A stretch of DNA of 64,000 bases from Actinomycetales bacterium (GTDB lineage Bacteria; Actinomycetota; Actinomycetes; Mycobacteriales; Micromonosporaceae), in the NCBI GenBank assembly GCA_002919305.1, contig PKFB01000059.1:1-64000 (forward strand), read 5' to 3'. Made by a program: the position numbers and the translations under genes. Below are positions 35,964 through 43,810 of this stretch, piece by piece. Position 1 is the first letter of the stretch. Every line of letters starts with the position of its first letter. A model generated the notes under the pieces. It had not been told where the DNA came from. It saw nothing but the letters and a program-made list of their open reading frames with translations, and did no database searches.

Positions 35964-35994
35964 CGGTCCCCGAACCCCAATGGGTCGGGGACCG
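35964..35994 (+). terminator. uvrB terminator
   Basis: CGGTCCCCGAACCC pairs with GGGTCGGGGACCG (one bulged A) around a 4-nt loop, 102 bp after uvrB. The flanking CACAC/GTGTG extends the stem imperfectly. The region to 36225 holds no other feature I can support. Confidence 0.75.
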
Positions 35995-36225
35995 CGGTGT
36001 GTCTTGAGCGCGGTCCCCGATTCGGTCCATATCCGGTGCGCCGCAGCGGCCACGGGAAAGTCGGGGGATAGGGCCGGAAGATAAACCCGCCCACAGGTGG
36101 GGCGGTGAGGGGTTCACACATTGTCCGGTATAGGTCAAGATGAATCCCGATCTTTCCTCGGCGCGCGTATGTGTTGGGATGGTGAGCGGCGTGCGGGTGC
36201 GTGCGCTGCGAGAAGGAGTGCCTTC

Positions 36226-36840
36226 ATGGCCGGATCTGGCACGAGACGGCGGCTTGTCGCGGTGCTGGGGATCGCGGTGTTGGCGGTGATCGCCGTGATC
36301 GTTGTGATTCGGGGCGGCGGAGATGACTCGGGCGGGTCTCAGGCTGCCGCGCCGGATCTGCTGGATCCTTCGCCGACGGCGACCGCGGGTGCGGCGGCGT
36401 TGGGACGCTCCTTTGACACGGTGGAGGAGCTGGCTGCCTGGGTCGCGGCGCGGACCGGGGAGTGTGACAACTTCGAGCCCGCCACCTTCGAGGAGCTGGC
36501 CAGCTTCCTGGGGTCGGAGCGGATGACGTTGTATGAGCCCTTCATCGCCGAATGGGGCACCTGTACGGTTGAACCGTTCGTCCGGCTCGGGCTGGTGATC
36601 TTCGGGCCGGGGCAGTTGGCGGAGCTGCAGAGGGAGTGGTCCCAGGCCCTGGCCGAGGGGCGCGTGAGCGGCAACCCCGACTTCGGCTTCGGTAACGGGT
36701 TTGCGCTCACCGGGGTCGTGGAGGGGCTTGGGCTGAGTTACCTGTGGTGTACGCCGGATCAGCCCACGGATGCCGCCGGGATGATCTATGTGCCCGGTGA
36801 TGTGGAGGGATGCGTCTTCGCGCGTCCCCACCATCACTGA
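36226..36840 (+). CDS. Single-pass membrane-anchored protein of unknown function
   Basis: A 204-aa protein. ATG 36226 has AAGGAG 7 nt upstream; the longer frame from 36121 is not supported. A short basic N-terminus (GTRRR) precedes one membrane helix (LVAVLGIAVLAVIAVIVVI), so the rest is outside the cell: a Gly/Ser/Pro linker and a domain of about 140 residues with four cysteines (GECDNF, GTCTVEP, LWCTPD, EGCVFA), probably two disulfides. I do not recognise the domain. Single gene. Confidence 0.82.
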   Translation: MAGSGTRRRLVAVLGIAVLAVIAVIVVIRGGGDDSGGSQAAAPDLLDPSPTATAGAAALGRSFDTVEELAAWVAARTGECDNFEPATFEELASFLGSERMTLYEPFIAEWGTCTVEPFVRLGLVIFGPGQLAELQREWSQALAEGRVSGNPDFGFGNGFALTGVVEGLGLSYLWCTPDQPTDAAGMIYVPGDVEGCVFARPHHH

Positions 36841-37039
36841 ATCCCTTCCTGTCAGCTGTGTCCGGTCACTGACGCGTGTGACTGACGCGTGCCCGCTGAC
36901 CAGGCATTACTGCCCTACTGACTGCGATACACCCCCTACTCTGGAAGGGGTCAGATCAGTGTGCCCGCGGACTGTGGTTTGAGGTTGCCGTTCTGCCGTG
37001 GCTCGGTAACGTGGCCGCAGGGAGTCGGGAGGTGACGCT
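36841..37039. other. Gap with a short tandem repeat
   Basis: No gene seen. ACTGACGCGTG occurs twice, 13 bp apart, at 36868-36878 and 36881-36891. Its meaning is unknown. Confidence 0.35.
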
Positions 37040-37102
37040 GTGAACAGCGGGCCGGAACCGGGCGCGTCAGGCGGGACGGCTGGAGGTTTTCGTACTACCT
37101 AG
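37040..37102 (+). CDS. Candidate 20-residue peptide gene
   Basis: GTG 37040 follows GGGAGGTGA by about 5-7 nt, one of the strongest SD matches in the window, and opens a 20-codon frame (MNSGPEPGASGGTAGGFRTT) ending with TAG at 37100. It is Gly/Ser/Thr-rich with no recognisable function. It lies 264 bp upstream of the receiver-phosphatase gene and ends inside a CCTAGG direct repeat, so it could be a regulatory leader peptide or the decayed start of a lost gene. Confidence 0.35.
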   Translation: MNSGPEPGASGGTAGGFRTT

Positions 37103-37115
37103 GCACCACCTAGGC
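37097..37115. repeat. Direct repeat ACCTAGGC, one helical turn apart
   Basis: ACCTAGGC occurs at 37097-37104 and 37108-37115, spaced 11 bp. Each contains the palindrome CCTAGG. The same-face arrangement suits cooperative binding by a regulator of the downstream signalling operon; this is inference. Confidence 0.4.
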
Positions 37116-37365
37116 GGTGGGCTTGCGTCGCGGTATCAGACACCTCCCGTTGGCCGGTCAACCGGCGTAGGGGGTGGTCGCGAGCGCCGTTAGGCCGGTG
37201 AGACAGGTCGGCCGGGCTGAGATCGAGCGCGCGTGCGACGAGAACGTGTCGGTGCGGTGAGCATGATCGCGCGCCGACTCCTGGATCGGATATTTCTATA
37301 CTCGTCCGGGTATGTCGCCGAGGCCTCGATCGGGCACGGGAGCTTGGGGGATTGAGGTGGACACG

Positions 37366-38655
37366 GTGACAACAGCCGGTAAAAAGCCGATCCGACCGTC
37401 GGTGATGCCGGCTGACGCTCAAACCAGGCCCGAGGAGGCCACGCTTCGGCATGTCGACCAGCTACGGGTTCTGCTGGTCGAGGATGACGAGGGCGACGCG
37501 TATCTGGTTCAGGAGTTGCTCGCCGAGACCGGCGGCTCCGTGGCGGTGTCATGGGTGCGGACCCTTGCTGCGGCAGAGCAGGTATTGGACGTGGATTGTG
37601 TCCTGCTGGATCTTGGGTTGCCCGACGCTGCCGGCTTGGACGGGCTGCGTCGCCTGCTGCCCCAGGTGGGGGAGGGGGTCGCGATTCTGGTCCTGACCGG
37701 GTACGCCGATGAGCAGCAGGGCATGCGGGCGGTTGCGGTGGGGGCGCAGGATTACCTGGTCAAAGGCCAGGTGGATGGCCCGTTGCTGGTGCGGGCCATT
37801 CGGTACGCGGTTGAGCGGCGGCGCGCTGAAGACGCGGAGCGGGCGTTGCGGGAGGAGCGGCTGCGGGCTGCTGAGAACACTCGGCTGGAGCGTGGTCTGC
37901 TGCCTACACCGTTGTTGACCGGCTCCGACATCGTGTTTGTGCCGCGTTACCAGCCCGGTGGGCGGCGGCTGCTGCTGGGTGGCGACTTTTACGACGCGGT
38001 GCAAGACGCGTACAACGCCGTCCATGTGGTGATCGGTGATGTGTCCGGGCATGGGCCCGATGAGGCGGCGCTGGGGGTGTGTCTACGGATCGCGTGGCGC
38101 ACCCTGGTGCTTGCGGGGCGGCCGATGTCGGAGGTGCTGCCGATCCTGCAGCAGGTCCTTGTCCACGAGCGTCACGCGGACCACATCTTCGCCACCATGT
38201 GCGCGCTCACCATCACACCCGACCGGCGAGGAGCGCGGATTTACCTGGCTGGACACCCGGCGCCGTTGTGGCTGGAGTCGGACCGGGTGGTGCCGCTGAG
38301 CAAGGTCGCGGCCGGGTTGCCACTGGGCATGTTCGAGGACGCGAAGTGGGAGGGAACCCAGATTGAGCTGGGGACCGACTGGTCGCTGCTGCTGTACACC
38401 GATGGGCTGATCGACGTCGGGTTCGGCGCTGATCGTCTGGGCGCGCACGGACTGGTTTCGCTCATGAACGCGCAGATGAGAGCACACCGTCAGTGGCGGG
38501 AGTCACCGGCGGTGTTGCTGGATGCGTTGGTGGAGGCGGTGACCCGATTCGGTGGCGGTGTGGAACTCAATGACGACCTTGCTGTGCTGCTGATTGGCCT
38601 GCGCTCCTCCCTGACGCCCCACGAGGATGACAAGTCAGCGGAAGCGAGGACGTGA
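37366..38655 (+). CDS. Receiver-linked PP2C (SpoIIE/RsbU-type) phosphatase
   Basis: A 429-aa response regulator whose output is a serine phosphatase. The receiver (about 30-150) has VEDDEGD, LLDLGLPD with the phospho-Asp and YLVKGQ. A coiled-coil-like linker (ERRRAEDAERALREERLRAAENTRLERGLLP) leads to the PP2C domain: GGDFYD, GDVSGHG, AGHPAP, LLYTDGLIDV and NDDLAVLL supply the metal-binding residues. Such proteins usually dephosphorylate an anti-anti-sigma factor. GTG 37366 has GAGGTG 6 nt upstream; GTG 37357 and ATG 37312 are alternatives. First gene of a three-gene operon, with a TGATG overlap to the kinase. Confidence 0.93.
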   Translation: MTTAGKKPIRPSVMPADAQTRPEEATLRHVDQLRVLLVEDDEGDAYLVQELLAETGGSVAVSWVRTLAAAEQVLDVDCVLLDLGLPDAAGLDGLRRLLPQVGEGVAILVLTGYADEQQGMRAVAVGAQDYLVKGQVDGPLLVRAIRYAVERRRAEDAERALREERLRAAENTRLERGLLPTPLLTGSDIVFVPRYQPGGRRLLLGGDFYDAVQDAYNAVHVVIGDVSGHGPDEAALGVCLRIAWRTLVLAGRPMSEVLPILQQVLVHERHADHIFATMCALTITPDRRGARIYLAGHPAPLWLESDRVVPLSKVAAGLPLGMFEDAKWEGTQIELGTDWSLLLYTDGLIDVGFGADRLGAHGLVSLMNAQMRAHRQWRESPAVLLDALVEAVTRFGGGVELNDDLAVLLIGLRSSLTPHEDDKSAEART

Positions 38656-40313
38656 TGGATCCTTCCTCCGTCACTGAGTCGGATTCCGACACCCCCCAAC
38701 CGGAGCAAGCACCGTCTGCGTCCCTGGCCGCGGCGCGGAAACGCCCCGCGGGTCCGGTGCTCACCTTCCCGGAGGAGTTCGAGGCCCCACGGTGGCGGCC
38801 CAGTCTGGGGCGGGGGTTCCTGGTGGGCGCCCTCGTCATCCTGTTGATCCTGGGTGTGGCGTGGGGCGCGGGGGCGGTCTCCCTGGCCCGGCTGTCGCAG
38901 GCCCGTTCGTTGGTGGTCAATGAGTTGAGCATCGCGACCCAGGCGGTCTCTGATCTGGACAGGGCGCTGCTGAATCAGGAGACCGGGGTACGCGGCTACC
39001 AACTGTCGGGACGGGTGGAGTTTTTAGGCCCGTACTACCGGGGCCTCCAGGACGAAGCGATAGCGGTGGAGCGGCTGCGGCGGATTAGCGCTGAGCCGCT
39101 TCGGGAGGTCCGCGAGAGCGTCAACGAGATCACTGCCTACGCCGATACCTGGCGCAATGAGTACGCGCGGCCGGTGATCCTGTGGATGGGCAACCCCCAG
39201 GGTCCGGAGCCTCCGGCCACCCAGGGCCAGCTGCTGTTCAACGAGGTGCGGCAGGCGCTCGATCAGCAACGGATGAGCTTGAACCAGGCACGGCTGGAAA
39301 GCGAGCGGCAGCTGAACTCGGCCTCGTCGGCGATCCAGTGGGTGTTCGGGTGGATCGCCCTCGGCCTGCTGGTGGTGGTGATCACGGCCGTGTTCCTGGT
39401 CCGGCACGCCGTCATCCGCCCCTTAGCACGGCTGGCTGAGGAGGCGCGGCAGGTTCGGGCGGGGGACTTCCAACGGCGGGTGACCGCCGGTGGGCCACGG
39501 GAGACTGTGGAGCTGGCCAGAGACGTCGACGCGATGCGGCGGCGGATCTTGTCTGAGTTGTCGGCGTTGCAGAAGGCACACGAGAAGCTGGATGAGCAGG
39601 CGCGTGACCTCAGACGCTCCAATACCGAACTGGAGCAGTTCGCCTACGTCGCTTCCCACGATCTGCAGGAGCCGCTGCGGAAGGTAGCGAGCTTCTGCCA
39701 GCTGCTGCAGCGGCGCTACCAGGGGAAGTTGGATGAGCGGGCGGATCAGTACATCCAGTTCGCCGTGGATGGGGCCAAGCGTATGCAGGTGCTCATCAAC
39801 GATCTGCTGATGTTCTCCCGCGTGGGGCGGCTCGGGCAGAAGCATCAGCTGGTCAATTGTGAGGAGCTGGTGGAGCAGGCGCGCGCTAATCTGGCGTTGG
39901 TTGAGCAGGAGACGTCCGCCCGGATCACCCATGGTCCGCTCCCACAGGTGTGGGGGGATGCCTCACTGCTGACCATGGTCTTTCAGAACCTGATCAGCAA
40001 CGCCCTCAAGTTCCACTCCGATCAACCCCCCGAGGTCCGTATTGAGGCACGGCGGGAGGACGACATGTGGTTGTTCTCCTGCACCGACAACGGTATTGGG
40101 ATCGATCCGAAGTACGCTGATCGAATCTTTGTGATCTTTCAGCGCCTCCATACCCGGGACGCTTACCCCGGAACCGGGATCGGTCTGGCACTGTGTAAGA
40201 AGGTGATCGAGTACCACGGTGGCCGGATGTGGCTGGACACCGACTACACCGGTGGCGCCCGATTCCTATTTACTTTGCCTGTAGCCGAGGGGGCAGACAC
40301 CGCTCATGACTGA
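38655..40313 (+). CDS. CHASE3-HAMP sensor histidine kinase
   Basis: A 552-aa membrane kinase. Helix one (about 52-76) and helix two (about 229-250) flank an extracellular CHASE3 domain ([25 protein letters not shown]). HAMP follows ([23 protein letters not shown]), then a coiled coil and the DHp helix with His335 in [12 protein letters not shown], a form common in phytochrome-like kinases. The ATPase has N-box [24 protein letters not shown] and [15 protein letters not shown] 38655 overlaps the previous stop by one base. It presumably phosphorylates the receiver-phosphatase upstream, the receiver downstream, or both. Confidence 0.94.
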   Translation: MDPSSVTESDSDTPQPEQAPSASLAAARKRPAGPVLTFPEEFEAPRWRPSLGRGFLVGALVILLILGVAWGAGAVSLARLSQARSLVVNELSIATQAVSDLDRALLNQETGVRGYQLSGRVEFLGPYYRGLQDEAIAVERLRRISAEPLREVRESVNEITAYADTWRNEYARPVILWMGNPQGPEPPATQGQLLFNEVRQALDQQRMSLNQARLESERQLNSASSAIQWVFGWIALGLLVVVITAVFLVRHAVIRPLARLAEEARQVRAGDFQRRVTAGGPRETVELARDVDAMRRRILSELSALQKAHEKLDEQARDLRRSNTELEQFAYVASHDLQEPLRKVASFCQLLQRRYQGKLDERADQYIQFAVDGAKRMQVLINDLLMFSRVGRLGQKHQLVNCEELVEQARANLALVEQETSARITHGPLPQVWGDASLLTMVFQNLISNALKFHSDQPPEVRIEARREDDMWLFSCTDNGIGIDPKYADRIFVIFQRLHTRDAYPGTGIGLALCKKVIEYHGGRMWLDTDYTGGARFLFTLPVAEGADTAHD

Positions 40314-40755
40314 ATCGTCCTCCACGCCCGCGCCTATCGACGTTCTCTTGGTCGAGGATGACCCAGGGGACGTGCTGATGACGCAGGAAGCGTTCGCGCA
40401 TCACAAGATCCGCAACACGCTGCATGTTGTCTCTGATGGAGTGCAGGCGGTGCAGTTCCTGCGTCGGCAGGGACAGTACGCCGACGCGCCCCGACCTGGT
40501 CTGATCCTGCTGGATCTCAATCTGCCTCGCAAAGACGGCCGGGAGGTTCTGGCGGAGATCAAAAGTGACGAGGAACTGTGCAGTATCCCGGTTGTGGTTT
40601 TAACCACCTCTGAGGCCGAGGAAGACATTTTGCGGAGCTACCGCCTGCACGCTAACGCGTACGTGACCAAACCGGTGGATTTTGAGCGTTTCATGCAGGT
40701 GGTACGCCTTATCGATGACTTCTTCGTGACGGTTGTCAAACTCCCCACCCGCTGA
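40306..40755 (+). CDS. Single-domain response regulator (Rcp1-like)
   Basis: A 149-aa stand-alone receiver with no output domain. VEDDPGD holds the acidic pocket, Asp70 in LILLDLNLP is the phospho-acceptor and Lys122 in YVTKPV the conserved lysine. The form is that of small receivers paired with phytochrome-like kinases (Rcp1/Cph1 type). It overlaps the kinase gene by 8 nt, and so is co-translated. It may act as a phosphate sink or shuttle competing with the receiver-phosphatase. Confidence 0.93.
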   Translation: MTESSSTPAPIDVLLVEDDPGDVLMTQEAFAHHKIRNTLHVVSDGVQAVQFLRRQGQYADAPRPGLILLDLNLPRKDGREVLAEIKSDEELCSIPVVVLTTSEAEEDILRSYRLHANAYVTKPVDFERFMQVVRLIDDFFVTVVKLPTR

Positions 40756-40804
40756 GGCTGTCAAAAGCCCAGCTCGCCGCTTTCTTCCGCGCGGTTCGGG
40801 GCAC

Positions 40805-40846
40805 GCTGTGAAGTCGCTGAAGGAAGCTGTGAAGTCGCTGGAGGAA
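40805..40846 (+). repeat. Tandem 21-bp duplication
   Basis: Two adjacent copies of a 21-bp unit (GCTGTGAAGTCGCTGAAGGAA, then the same with one base changed) lie 50 bp after the receiver gene. In one frame they read AVKSLKE-AVKSLEE. That frame is open from inside the end of the receiver gene to TAG 40892, but has no start of its own. Probably a recent local duplication in a 308-bp gap that otherwise shows nothing. Confidence 0.6.
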
Positions 40847-41063
40847 ATCAGCGGCTGGGTCTTTGCTGCGCGTGGATCTGTGATGATCGGGTAGGGCAGG
40901 GGAAACCTCGGCGGACCTCCTGATCAGGTATCCGCCGATCGGTTCGTCGAACTTGGCCGGTCGGCCGCCCAGCCGGTAAGAGCGATTGCCTGAGGCAGGC
41001 GTAGCCTTCCTGACCGATCACCAAATCCGTTATTTCGGCAGTCACATACAGGGGAAGCGCGGC

Positions 41064-41411
41064 ATGACTCAGAAAGTACGAGAATTGCTCATCGATGATC
41101 TTGATGGTGGCGAAGCCGCCGAAACGGTGCGGTTTTCCCTGGATGGGGAGGAATACCAGATCGATCTGTCCGCGCGGCACGCTGAGGCGCTGCGGGCGGC
41201 TTTGAGGCCCTACACCGCCGCGGCGCGTCGCCTGGGGCGGGCCCGGCGTTCCTCCCGCTCGACGGCGGCCAGTCGCGCGACCATGTCGCTGGCGCCGTAT
41301 GAAAGCCGGGCGGTACGCGCGTGGGCGGCGGCGAACGGGATCACCCTCGCCTCCCGGGGCCGTATCCCGAACACCGTCATCGAGCGCTACCTGGCTCACG
41401 CGGGACGCTGA
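41064..41411 (+). CDS. lsr2: Lsr2-family nucleoid-associated protein
   Basis: A 115-aa H-NS-like protein that bridges AT-rich DNA and silences foreign genes in actinobacteria. The N-terminal dimerisation domain (about 1-60) has the typical TVRFSLDGEEYQIDLSARHAEALRAAL. A basic Ser/Arg linker leads to the C-terminal DNA-binding domain with the AT-hook-like RGR in ASRGRIPNTVIERYLAH. ATG 41064 has AGGGGAAG about 7 nt upstream; the longer frame to 40986 is not supported. Single gene with its own terminator. Confidence 0.94.
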   Translation: MTQKVRELLIDDLDGGEAAETVRFSLDGEEYQIDLSARHAEALRAALRPYTAAARRLGRARRSSRSTAASRATMSLAPYESRAVRAWAAANGITLASRGRIPNTVIERYLAHAGR

Positions 41412-41559
41412 CCAGCGCCGCACAGCACCCGCCCTGGCGGGGGTACGCCCGCTGAAAGCCTGTGTCACCCCGGAGAGGTTCGGCGTCTAAGGGCGGGTGC
41501 GGGGGCGACATCGCAGGAGCGCAGGCTGCGGTCGAGCAGGAAGCGGGATATCGCGTTGC

Positions 41560-41594
41560 CCGTCAGGCGGTGGCGAAAGCGGGCCGCCTGACGG
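41560..41594 (+). terminator. Hairpin downstream of lsr2
   Basis: CCGTCAGGCGG and CCGCCTGACGG form a perfect 11-bp stem with a 13-nt loop, 150 bp after lsr2. The 345-bp gap to the next gene shows no other gene. Confidence 0.6.
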
Positions 41595-41756
41595 TGAACA
41601 GAGCGGTTTAGTGCGACGGTTACTGGGCACGGGGCTGGTGCCTTTCCCCTCGCGGGACGGGATCCCGGTCGTGGGGAGAGCAGGCGCGGGCCGTCGGCGT
41701 CCGACGCGGATCGTGTCGCCGACCGGCTGGAGGTACCGAGCGAGGAGAGGTGAACA

Positions 41757-42974
41757 GTGACGTTCAATCCGCTGGAGGAACGCGGGATCCCGCTCGATCG
41801 TCAGCTCCGTAACTGGCGGGAGCTCGATGTCGCCCCTATCGATCCGGACGAGGCAGACCCGTATACCCGGTGCCGCATCATCACGATGAACGGCATCGAG
41901 ACAGAAGCGCTCATGTTCAGCCACCACTTCGCCAGGCACTGCCCCGATATGGACGTCAAGCGCAGCCTGGCGGAGGTGCGGTATATCGAGCAGCAACAGC
42001 AGAAGGCGGTGAACTGGCTGCTGCCGGGGGCGGCGTCAGCCCTGGAGACCACGATCGCTTACGAACAGGTGGCGGTCGATCTCACTGCCTGGGTGGCGCG
42101 GATGGAGCCGGATCCCTACCTGAAGCAGGCCTACCAATTTGGTGTGCTGGAGGACTTCGACCACCTGTACCGGTACTCCAATCTCTACGAGATGATCCAA
42201 CACCGGAAGGCGGAGAAAGTCGTCGATCTGCTGACCGAGGTGATGCCGGGGCGGCCGACGAAATATCATCACCGCCACCCGTACGACAATGTTCGAGAGC
42301 CATATGACCGGCGAACCGCCGATCCGATCTCAAAACTGCACGCACTGACGATCATGGCTGCTGAGCAGCAGACCATGAACTATTACATGAACGTCGGCCC
42401 GGAGTATATGGAGCCGATCGCGCGGCAGCTCTACCAGGAGATCGGTCTGGTTGAAGAGGAGCACGTCACCCACTACGAATCCCTGGTTGACCCGGGTGAG
42501 ACCTGGTGGGAGCAGTTGGTCAACCACGAATACAACGAGTGTTATCTGTACTACTCGTTCATGGAGACCGAGTCCGATCCGCGGGTGAAGGCGATCTGGG
42601 AGTTGCACCTGAATATGGAGTTGGAACACCTGCGGATCGCGTGTGAGCTGATGCGTCGTCACGACGGGCGGGAGCCCGCGGAGATTCTCGCGCCTCAGTT
42701 GCCGCAGCCGGTCACCTTCGAGCCGAATAAGGAATACATCCGCGAGCTGCTGGACACCCAGATCGATATCACCACGCTGGGAGCCGGTTACGTCCGTGAG
42801 GCGCATGAGCGGTTTGAGCGGATGCAGCGGGGTATTCACGGCGATGAAGAGCCGCCGAGCGAGCGGGTCATCGCAGAACACCGTGACAAGTTCGGCACCG
42901 ACTACCGGGTGACGACCATGGGAGAGCACCCGGTCGCGTCGTTGCGACAGCGTGAGGCGGGAGGCCCGCGATGA
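41757..42974 (+). CDS. Ferritin-like double-domain protein of unknown function
   Basis: A 405-aa soluble protein, almost all helical, with carboxylate/His motifs of di-iron four-helix bundles in two places: TIAYEQVAVDL and VLEDFDHLYRYS in the first half, then IMAAEQQTMNYYMN, GLVEEEHVTHYESLVDP and LNMELEHLRIACELM in the second. It is Tyr/Glu/His-rich. A role in iron or oxidative stress is inferred. The GTG start has GGAGAGGTG 4 nt upstream, a very strong SD. It overlaps the hemerythrin gene by 4 nt (ATGA), so the two are co-translated, suggesting an oxygen- or iron-handling pair. Confidence 0.85.
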   Translation: MTFNPLEERGIPLDRQLRNWRELDVAPIDPDEADPYTRCRIITMNGIETEALMFSHHFARHCPDMDVKRSLAEVRYIEQQQQKAVNWLLPGAASALETTIAYEQVAVDLTAWVARMEPDPYLKQAYQFGVLEDFDHLYRYSNLYEMIQHRKAEKVVDLLTEVMPGRPTKYHHRHPYDNVREPYDRRTADPISKLHALTIMAAEQQTMNYYMNVGPEYMEPIARQLYQEIGLVEEEHVTHYESLVDPGETWWEQLVNHEYNECYLYYSFMETESDPRVKAIWELHLNMELEHLRIACELMRRHDGREPAEILAPQLPQPVTFEPNKEYIRELLDTQIDITTLGAGYVREAHERFERMQRGIHGDEEPPSERVIAEHRDKFGTDYRVTTMGEHPVASLRQREAGGPR

Positions 42975-43573
42975 GCGTGAAAACCAAGAAGCCTCGACAG
43001 ACCAAGAAACCCCAGCAGGAGCAGGTCGAGGATGTGGTGGAGCTGCTGCTGGATCAGCACACGCAGATCAGAGACCTGTTCGCTGAGGTGAAGTCCAGTA
43101 CCGGTAAGGCGCGGCAGGACGCGTTTGCGCGACTGGTACGCCTGTTGGCGGTGCATGAGACCGCTGAGGAGCAGATCGTGCACCCGCTGGCCCGACAGGT
43201 CGTCGAAGGCGGTGGGGAGATCGTGGATGACCGGCTCGCCGAAGAGCGGGAAGCTAAGGAGCTCCTCAGCAGGCTGGAGTCTCTTGGCCCTGACCATGAG
43301 GATTTCCCGGCCCTGCTGGAGCAGCTGCGGCAGGCGGTGCTGGCGCACGCCGTCCACGAGGAGACCTACGAGTTCCGGTATTTGCGGTCCAAGTGCTCCC
43401 CAGAGCGGCTGCGTTCATTGGCGAGCATGGTCCGTGTCGCGGAGCGGACCGCGCCGACCCATCCGCATCCGGGGGTGGAGAGCGCGACCGCGAACCTGGT
43501 CGCCGGGCCACCTTTGGCGATCTACGACCGGGTGAAGGACGCCGTTCAGCAGGCATTGGCGAGTCGTCATTGA
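42971..43573 (+). CDS. Hemerythrin (HHE) domain protein
   Basis: A 200-aa protein. After a Lys-rich start (KTKKPRQTKKPQQEQ), the HHE helical bundle spans about 15-150 with DQHTQIRDLF, AVHETAEEQIVHPLA and AHAVHEETYEF, the His and Glu residues expected to bind a non-haem di-iron site. The C-terminal 50 residues (THPHPGVESATANLVAGPPLAIYDRVKDAVQ) are typical of actinobacterial members. It may bind O2, NO or peroxide. Overlaps the ferritin-like gene. Confidence 0.92.
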   Translation: MSVKTKKPRQTKKPQQEQVEDVVELLLDQHTQIRDLFAEVKSSTGKARQDAFARLVRLLAVHETAEEQIVHPLARQVVEGGGEIVDDRLAEEREAKELLSRLESLGPDHEDFPALLEQLRQAVLAHAVHEETYEFRYLRSKCSPERLRSLASMVRVAERTAPTHPHPGVESATANLVAGPPLAIYDRVKDAVQQALASRH

Positions 43574-43795
43574 CGACGCCGCGGTGACGATCCGCAAGCG
43601 GTGACGCCCCACGACGGCGTGAGCGAGGGCCCGCATCGGGTGTGACGTTCATGTCGGATGAGCGGGCGTCACCGCGTTTGTATGCGCCGAAAACCGCAGG
43701 AAGTGGGCATTGGGAGCGTATCGTGGCGCTGAAACCGGTCAGAGGCGATGAAATGGGGTCAAGGGAAATCGTGTGAGCAGGGTGGGGGAGCGATC

Positions 43796-43801
43796 TATCC
43801 T
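43796..43801 (+). promoter_or_regulatory. Candidate -10 box of a leaderless hrpA mRNA
   Basis: TATCCT ends 9 nt before the ATG at 43811, an in-frame TGA at 43802 rules out an earlier start, and no SD precedes the ATG. The spacing fits transcription starting at or next to the ATG. The -35 region is not clear. Confidence 0.35.
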
Positions 43802-43810
43802 TGACCAGAT

